The notes under the pieces: generated by a model
Seen by the model: only the letters and a program-made list of their open reading frames with translations
Told to the model about the DNA's origin: nothing
Database searches by the model: none
Part shown: piece by piece, positions 58,646 through 64,000 of the stretch
Position numbering within the stretch: position 1 is the first letter of the stretch
Layout: every line of letters starts with the position of its first letter
Source: Megascapheus bottae
Lineage: Eukaryota > Chordata > Mammalia > Rodentia > Geomyidae
DNA length: 64,000 bases
Assembly (NCBI GenBank): GCA_024803745.1
Contig: JANJXV010000004.1
Coordinates: 47,353,358 to 47,417,357, forward strand
Reading direction: 5' to 3'
Translations under genes and position numbers: made by a program

Positions 58646-59054
58646 GAGATACATCTTTCCTTCTCTCTTCTACTCTCTCTTTCATAGAGGAAATTATCAA
58701 TTTTTCAGAAGAGGTAGAATCACAGGAAACAGAGAAATGGACCAGGCCAGGTAGATACTTTTAGGAACTAATATTTGAGTGAAATTTCTTTCTCAGAAAT
58801 TCATTTGCATGGTTTCATAATCTGAAAAAAATACAATAATCAGAAAGAACAAGAAAATGCATTGTACCTATAAGCTAATATGTGAGTCTAAATTCTTCTG
58901 TACAATTAAAAGCAACTTCAAAAATTAGAACTAAAAAACAGTCAATATAAATAACCAATGATCACATGGTAGATATCTCAGCATCTGCTATAGCTACCAC
59001 TATAGCTACCTATCAGGTGCCTTTACTTGAAAGGGAGAAATAATAACAATGGAA

Positions 59055-59106
<52 letters not shown>

Positions 59107-59371
59107 TTTACCTGCCTCACCATAACCAAATATCTGTACTACAGGAATCATGTGTGTCTCTGCTAAGGTTCAAAAGAAGACCATTGATGTTAGCAGACCC
59201 ATTTGAACTTTGTCCATATTTATGTGCAGTTGCCATTATACTGTTGCTCTATCTCTCCCAATGATTTCTTCTTTCAGCCATGGATAAAGGAAGCCTAACT
59301 ATAAAATGCTTTGTTGTAAAACTGCAACTCGAAGAAGAGGAATTATTGTAGTACTAAAAGTAATTCACAGC
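58646..59371. other. Unique sequence with a CA microsatellite
   Basis: Non-repetitive except about 23 CA units at 59058-59104. No gene seen. Confidence 0.55.
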
Positions 59372-60468
59372 CTGGCACAGTGGCTCACGCCTGTAATCCT
59401 CACCACTCAGGAGGCTGAGATCTGAGGATAGCGGCTCAAAGCCAGCCCACACTAAAGAATGTGAGACTCTCAGAGATTCCACCTCACTCCAGTTAGAATG
59501 GCCATGATCAAGAAATCTAATAACAACAGATGCTGGAGGGATTGAGTGTAAATTTGGTCAGTCACTATGGAAAGCAGTATGGCAGTTCCTCAAAAGACTA
59601 AACATAGAGATCCCCTAAAACCCAGCAAATCCACTCCTTGGCATTAACCCAATCATCCAGAAACAAGGACGTACTAAATCCTCTAGCACAATGATGTTCA
59701 TTGCAGCACTATTTACCATAGCAAAAATATAGAACCAACCCAGATGTCCCTCAGTTGATGATTGGATCAAAAAATGTGGTATTTGTACACAGTAGAATTC
59801 TATGCAGAATGACATTGCCCCATTTGTAAGGAAATGGAAAGACTTGGAAAAAATCATATTAAGTGAAGTAAGACAGACCCAAAGGAACATAGGCTTAATG
59901 GTTTCCCTCATTTGTAATAATTAGTACAAACCTTGGACTATCCTAATAGAGGATTACAATAGCTCAAAACCTAGATACACAAAGCCATATAGGATGAAAC
60001 TAAATGAAAAGACTTCCAAGATATGGAAACAAGAGCTATATAATGAGTGAATGCTCTTCTTAATGTACTATGTTATTTCTCATCACTTTTGTTTTCCCTT
60101 GGTTATTCTCACAACATTACAGTATCTTACCATGTTATCTGGTATATTGTATATATGATTATTTGTTTATTTGAAATAGGAAAGGGAAGGGGGAAAACAA
60201 GATGAGGGAAGGAGGTAGGGGAAGGAAATGGGGACAAAAACATGAGAAGGGGTATCAATGTGTGTGAAGTAATGCACCTTCTATCTGGCAAATATAACTG
60301 TAACTCTTCTATTAATTACAATTAAAAAAAACAAACATGAGATGCATCTCCAATAAACCACTAGAAAACCAGAGGTGGTGCTGTGGCTCAGGGGGAGGGC
60401 AGCAGCCTTGAGTTGAAGAGCTCAGGGTCAATGTCCAGTCCCAGTGCTCAAGCCCCATGACCCTCCAA
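59372..60468 (+). mobile_element. SINE B split by an L1
   Basis: B1-like half at 59372-59474 (GCCTGGCACAGTGGCTCACG to GAGACTCTC). The rest lies at about 60336-60468 (GAGATGCATCTCCAATAAAC, GAGGTGGTGCTGTGGCTCAG, CAAGCCCCATGACC). Together they make one complete element with an L1 inside. Confidence 0.9.
59475..60335 (+). mobile_element. 5'-truncated L1 nested in a SINE
   Basis: ORF2 C-terminus with stops (CATTGCAGCACTATTTACCA, TAAGTGAAGTAAGACAGACC), the 3' UTR with a G-rich tract (60178-60232) and an ATTACAATTAAAAAAAA end. A weak duplication (ATGTGAGACTCTC / ACATGAGATGCATCTC) reflects the split SINE sequence. Confidence 0.88.
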
Positions 60469-60470
<2 letters not shown>

Positions 60471-60499
<29 letters not shown>

Positions 60500-60516
60500 G
60501 TAATAATAATAATAAT
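60471..60516. repeat. AAT trinucleotide microsatellite
   Basis: About 15 AAT units with one AGT, grown from the SINE tail. Confidence 0.93.
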
Positions 60517-60699
60517 TTACCCCCCCAAGGCTTCCCTAGAAAGTGGTAGAAAGCAGAGAGGTTTAAAACACATTACTACTCTCCAGATTCTCCTACAATA
60601 TCACCACCATATCTAGTAGTGAAACTATTGACTATTTGAACATTAAAAACATAATTCTAATGTAACTTGGCTAAAAACATTCTTAAAAAGAAATACCAG

Positions 60700-61852
60700 C
60701 TTCCATTACTGGGCATTTACTCATTGGTCCAGAAACAAGGACATACTAAATCCACTAGCACAACTATGTTCATTGCAGCACTATTTACCATAGCAAAGAT
60801 ATGGGACCAACCCAGATGTTCCTCAGTTGATAAGTGGATCAACAAGATATGGTATTTATACACAATGGAATTCTATGCCACCATCAGAAAGAATGACATC
60901 ATCCCATTTGTAAGGAAATGGAAAGACTTGAAAAAAAATCATATTAAGTGAAGTAAGCCAGACTCAAAGGAACATAGGCTCAATGGTTTCCCTCATCTGT
61001 ATTAATTAGCATACATCTAGAACTCTTCTAGCAGAGGATTCCAATAGCTCCAAGGCCATATAGGATGAGGCCAATATAATGGACCTCTAGGACTTGGAAA
61101 CAAGAGCTTAACTATGAGTGACTGTTGTTCTTAATGCACTATTTTTTTTCTTTTTTCTTGTGTTGCCCTTTGGTTAATCCCATTTTGGTTCAATGTCCCA
61201 CTTTGTTTTTTTTTGGTTTTTTTTCTTTTTTTGCATTTTTTATTGTAATTAGTAAAAGGGTTACATGATATTTGCCAGATAGAAGGTGCATTAATTCACA
61301 TACATTGATACCCTTTCACATGTCTTGGTACCCATTTCCCTCCCCCCCACATCCCCCACCCATCTTGGTTTTCCCCCCTTCCCTATCAAATTTCAAATAA
61401 CCAAATACAAATAAATTCAATATATCAGATAACAAAGTGAGATACTATAACAATATGAGATAACCAAGGGACAGCAAAGGAGATGAGAGACAACATAGTA
61501 CATTAAGGACAACAATCATTCATTATATGGTTTTTGTTTCAATATCCTGGAGGTCCTTTCAATTAGCTTCATACTATATGGTCTTATGTATCAAGATTTT
61601 GCTCTATTGCAGATCTCTGCTAGTAGAGCCCAAGGATTCTACTGAATATCCCACTTTGTTTCCTAGTATATTATATAGATGTTTACTTGTTTTTTTGAGA
61701 TAGAAGGGGAAATTGAGGGAAGAGGAAAGGGGAGGGAAATGGGGATAAAAACATGAGAAGGGGTAGCAATGATTTTTAAGTAATGCACCTTCTATCTGGA
61801 GAATATAATATAACCATTCTTTTAATTACAATAAATATATATATATTATATA
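60700..61852 (+). mobile_element. L1 3' part, split by a younger L1
   Basis: ORF2 end (CATTACTGGGCATTTACTCA to GTAAGCCAGACTC; one frame open at 60667-60951) and 3' UTR. It resumes at 61662 after the nested L1 and ends in an ATTACAATAAATATATAT tail. AAAAAGAAATACCAG (60685-60699) and AAAAAGAAACCCCAG (61853-61867) are its likely target duplication. Confidence 0.88.
61209..61648 (-). mobile_element. Young 5'-truncated L1, minus strand, nested
   Basis: Poly-T, then the 3' UTR in reverse with a C-rich run (61337-61359). Flanked by the perfect 13-bp duplication TCCCACTTTGTTT (61196-61208 and 61649-61661). Confidence 0.95.
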
Positions 61853-61867
61853 AAAAAGAAACCCCAG

Positions 61868-63713
61868 TTATTTTTAACAAAATAGCATTGTTGTACCTAA
61901 AACCATGGGATACATTGGACTGAAAGGTACATTTTTAAAAGAGAATGTTACCTTTAAGATTTTTAGTTTGGAGTCCATTATATAATATACATGTGTATTC
62001 AATGCAACATTTAGTACACACGCATGCATCGATGCATATATCACACATATAATATATAAATCCATTACAAGCGCTCATATGTCATCTGTGCATGTGCCCA
62101 TTTTTACATGTACACACATAGCACACACATGTACATTCATAAATCATTACACTAAAAATGATGTTATGGGGGCATCAGGACTTGCTCTGCCTTGCCATCC
62201 AGGGGTGATCTCAAACATTTTAACACTGCAGCCTTGTCAAAAGGCATTCAAAGTCAATGCCAAGTGTATCCTGGCTGCTCCTTCATGGTAGACGTTACCA
62301 TTCCCACTGCACGTCACCACAGATTGAGTGTCATCTCCCTCAGCAGAAATGCATGTTTCAAAGAAAGACAGAGGAAAGAAAGAAAAAAAAGAGAATGCTC
62401 AATAAGCAAGAGCCCACCTAGCAGGGAAGGAAAATTACACTGACACGACTGACTAAAGAGGAATAAGAAAAAAGAAAAGGAGGAGGTTTATCAAGGCTTC
62501 ATGCCCAATGCTCTGGGTAAATATCCCTTCTTGTAACAATAAAGACAAATAAAGTAGAAAGAAAAGAATAAAGCAGAAGATTACAGACCTGGCCAGTGTT
62601 TGATAAATGGCACTCTACTTCACTTTGCTTATTGTGTACTTCATACCTCACTCCTGAATATGGAAGAGAATTTTATTAAAGATTTAGCTACGGTGCTGGT
62701 GGTGACTGGCGCACAGTAATTTTCCTACAAAGTAGTTTAATCTATCACAGGGCAGACAGTGCACCTTCTTACCATGTATCATATCTGTCTATTGAGTAAG
62801 TGCTATCCAAATCCAATTTCTTTTCATTTTTGGAACCTGTGATGCATATTCAAGATACACTTGCGTTTTGTCTTTTCCCTTCAATTGGGGGCTGTATGAG
62901 ATGAAAATGGGGCGGGGAAGGGGGGTAAAAGTACCAATAAAAAGGAAATCTGTCCTGTGTGGTTTTTGTATCACTCTGGTCATTCTGATTTTTTTTTTTA
63001 CAAAAAAAGAATGACATCATTTAAATGGAACAAAATGCTAGTGACATAAATGAGACCCCATGACCTCTCATATGTGTGGATATGAACAGGAAACAGCACT
63101 CATTGTGGAATAAACTTTGAAATTCACCGCTGTCAAGTTCCGGCATGGAGCTCTGTGGAGTATGAAGGAATGTTCTACTCAGTGATGAGATGATTCCAGC
63201 AATGATAGGAAAACTGTTTTAACCAAAAAATTTTAGCAGTTTCTTATACACTAAAATGGAAATAGAGCAGTTTCGTGGGCAGGTAACTTCAGAGTACTCT
63301 GAAAAGGAGGCACAGAAATTAGAACAGCCTGTAAGGTTATTCACTTCATCTGGGTCCTGATTGCAAATACTCACAGCAAAGTGTTTTTGGACCTATTGCT
63401 CATGCCCAACATGTGATACTATTACTTCTCCTTCCTTCGCATCTTTTCCCCCCATTATAGTGAATTGTTTTTGACCTGACAATTGTTTCATCTAAATGTT
63501 CCTGCTCTTGTTTTTCTTTTTTGATAACAACAAATTCTGCCTGCGTTCACTGTAACAAAGGATTCACACTTGTTATATATTTTTCTAGTTCCACTTTAAA
63601 TATGATGCTACACATTTTGTCAAAAATTATAAGGCTAATTAGCATGTATGTAAGCCAGCAGAGTTCATGTATTTTAGAATCATACTGTTTATGTTTAGAG
63701 ACTAAATAAATTT
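61868..63713. other. Unique sequence, no gene seen
   Basis: A CA/TG-rich patch near 61985-62145; 62160-62350 is relatively GC-rich and non-repetitive, with two overlapping open frames (62079-62291 and 62192-62443) that carry no recognised domain. Confidence 0.5.
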
Positions 63714-63775
63714 ATTTCAGTGATATAACACTTGACTAACATGAATAAGACTCTGGAGTCAATCTCCAGTACTAG
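63714..63775 (+). mobile_element. Old ID-like monomer
   Basis: TTTCAGTGATATAACACTTG, CTAACATGAATAAGACTCTG, GAGTCAATCTCCAGTACTAG mirrors the tRNA-like half (A-box and B-box spacing) of ID elements. Diverged. Confidence 0.5.
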
Positions 63776-64000
63776 AATTGATGGGGAGAAGAAATATATA
63801 TGCCTGATCAGTTTCCACTCTGTTTCTTTTCTCAGTGGCTTCAAAGATTCGAACACTTTGACTGATCTAAACACCATAAGATTCGAGAAAACTGAAAGCA
63901 GTTTTGTTCTACTTCACTGAAATCCTTCTATTTACCTGTGAGAAAATAATTGAATCATAGAAAATTTGTCTGTGACCAAATTGTCTTATAATTAGGAAAC

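Noticed and set aside
60667..60951. 94-codon frame
   Set aside because: C-terminal ORF2 of a truncated L1 (FIAALFTIAKIW block).

Overview
This window looks like nuclear DNA of a mammal, most likely a rodent. It is AT-rich, has no long intact gene, and is built from interspersed repeats. Two SINE families recur. 'SINE A' is a dimer whose 5' half resembles a tRNA/ID element and whose 3' half is a second ID-like unit. 'SINE B' has a 7SL/B1-like 5' half joined to the same kind of ID-like 3' half. ID and B1-dID type SINEs are known from rodents. From memory, this combination fits kangaroo rats, pocket mice or pocket gophers (Geomyoidea) best; that placement is an inference and was not searched.

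Layout. 1-5.5 kb: AT-rich unique DNA and two LTR-like stretches (about 3.16-4.12 kb), the first holding four 29-bp tandem repeats. 5.5-10 kb: an old minus-strand LINE-1 (L1) hit by at least four SINEs and an L1 tail. 10-36 kb: unique DNA with scattered SINEs, MIR-like relics, microsatellites and L1 fragments, including a 5'-inverted ('twin-primed') L1 at 14.1-15.3 kb. 35.6-43.4 kb: a nearly full-length but dead L1. It carries a processed pseudogene of the mitochondrial ATP synthase gamma subunit (ATP5F1C, formerly ATP5C1) and a minus-strand solo LTR that split the last codons of ORF2. 43.4-52.9 kb: mostly unique DNA with a hairpin-like block at 44.46-44.58 kb, GATA, GT and CA microsatellites, more SINEs and a second solo LTR with a perfect 6-bp target duplication. 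52.9-61.9 kb: a pile of L1 copies nested in each other and in a SINE. 61.9-64 kb: unique DNA.

I found no functional protein-coding gene, no true tRNA or rRNA gene and no CRISPR array. The only recognisable cellular gene sequence is the dead ATP5F1C retrocopy. The window could be intergenic or intronic; nothing in it decides which. The most instructive content is insertion history (nested target-site duplications, twin priming, an ORF2 duplication). The most interesting unexplained sequence is the palindromic block near 44.5 kb, which contains three TGATNNAT homeodomain-type motifs. I did not find a convincing new biological system.
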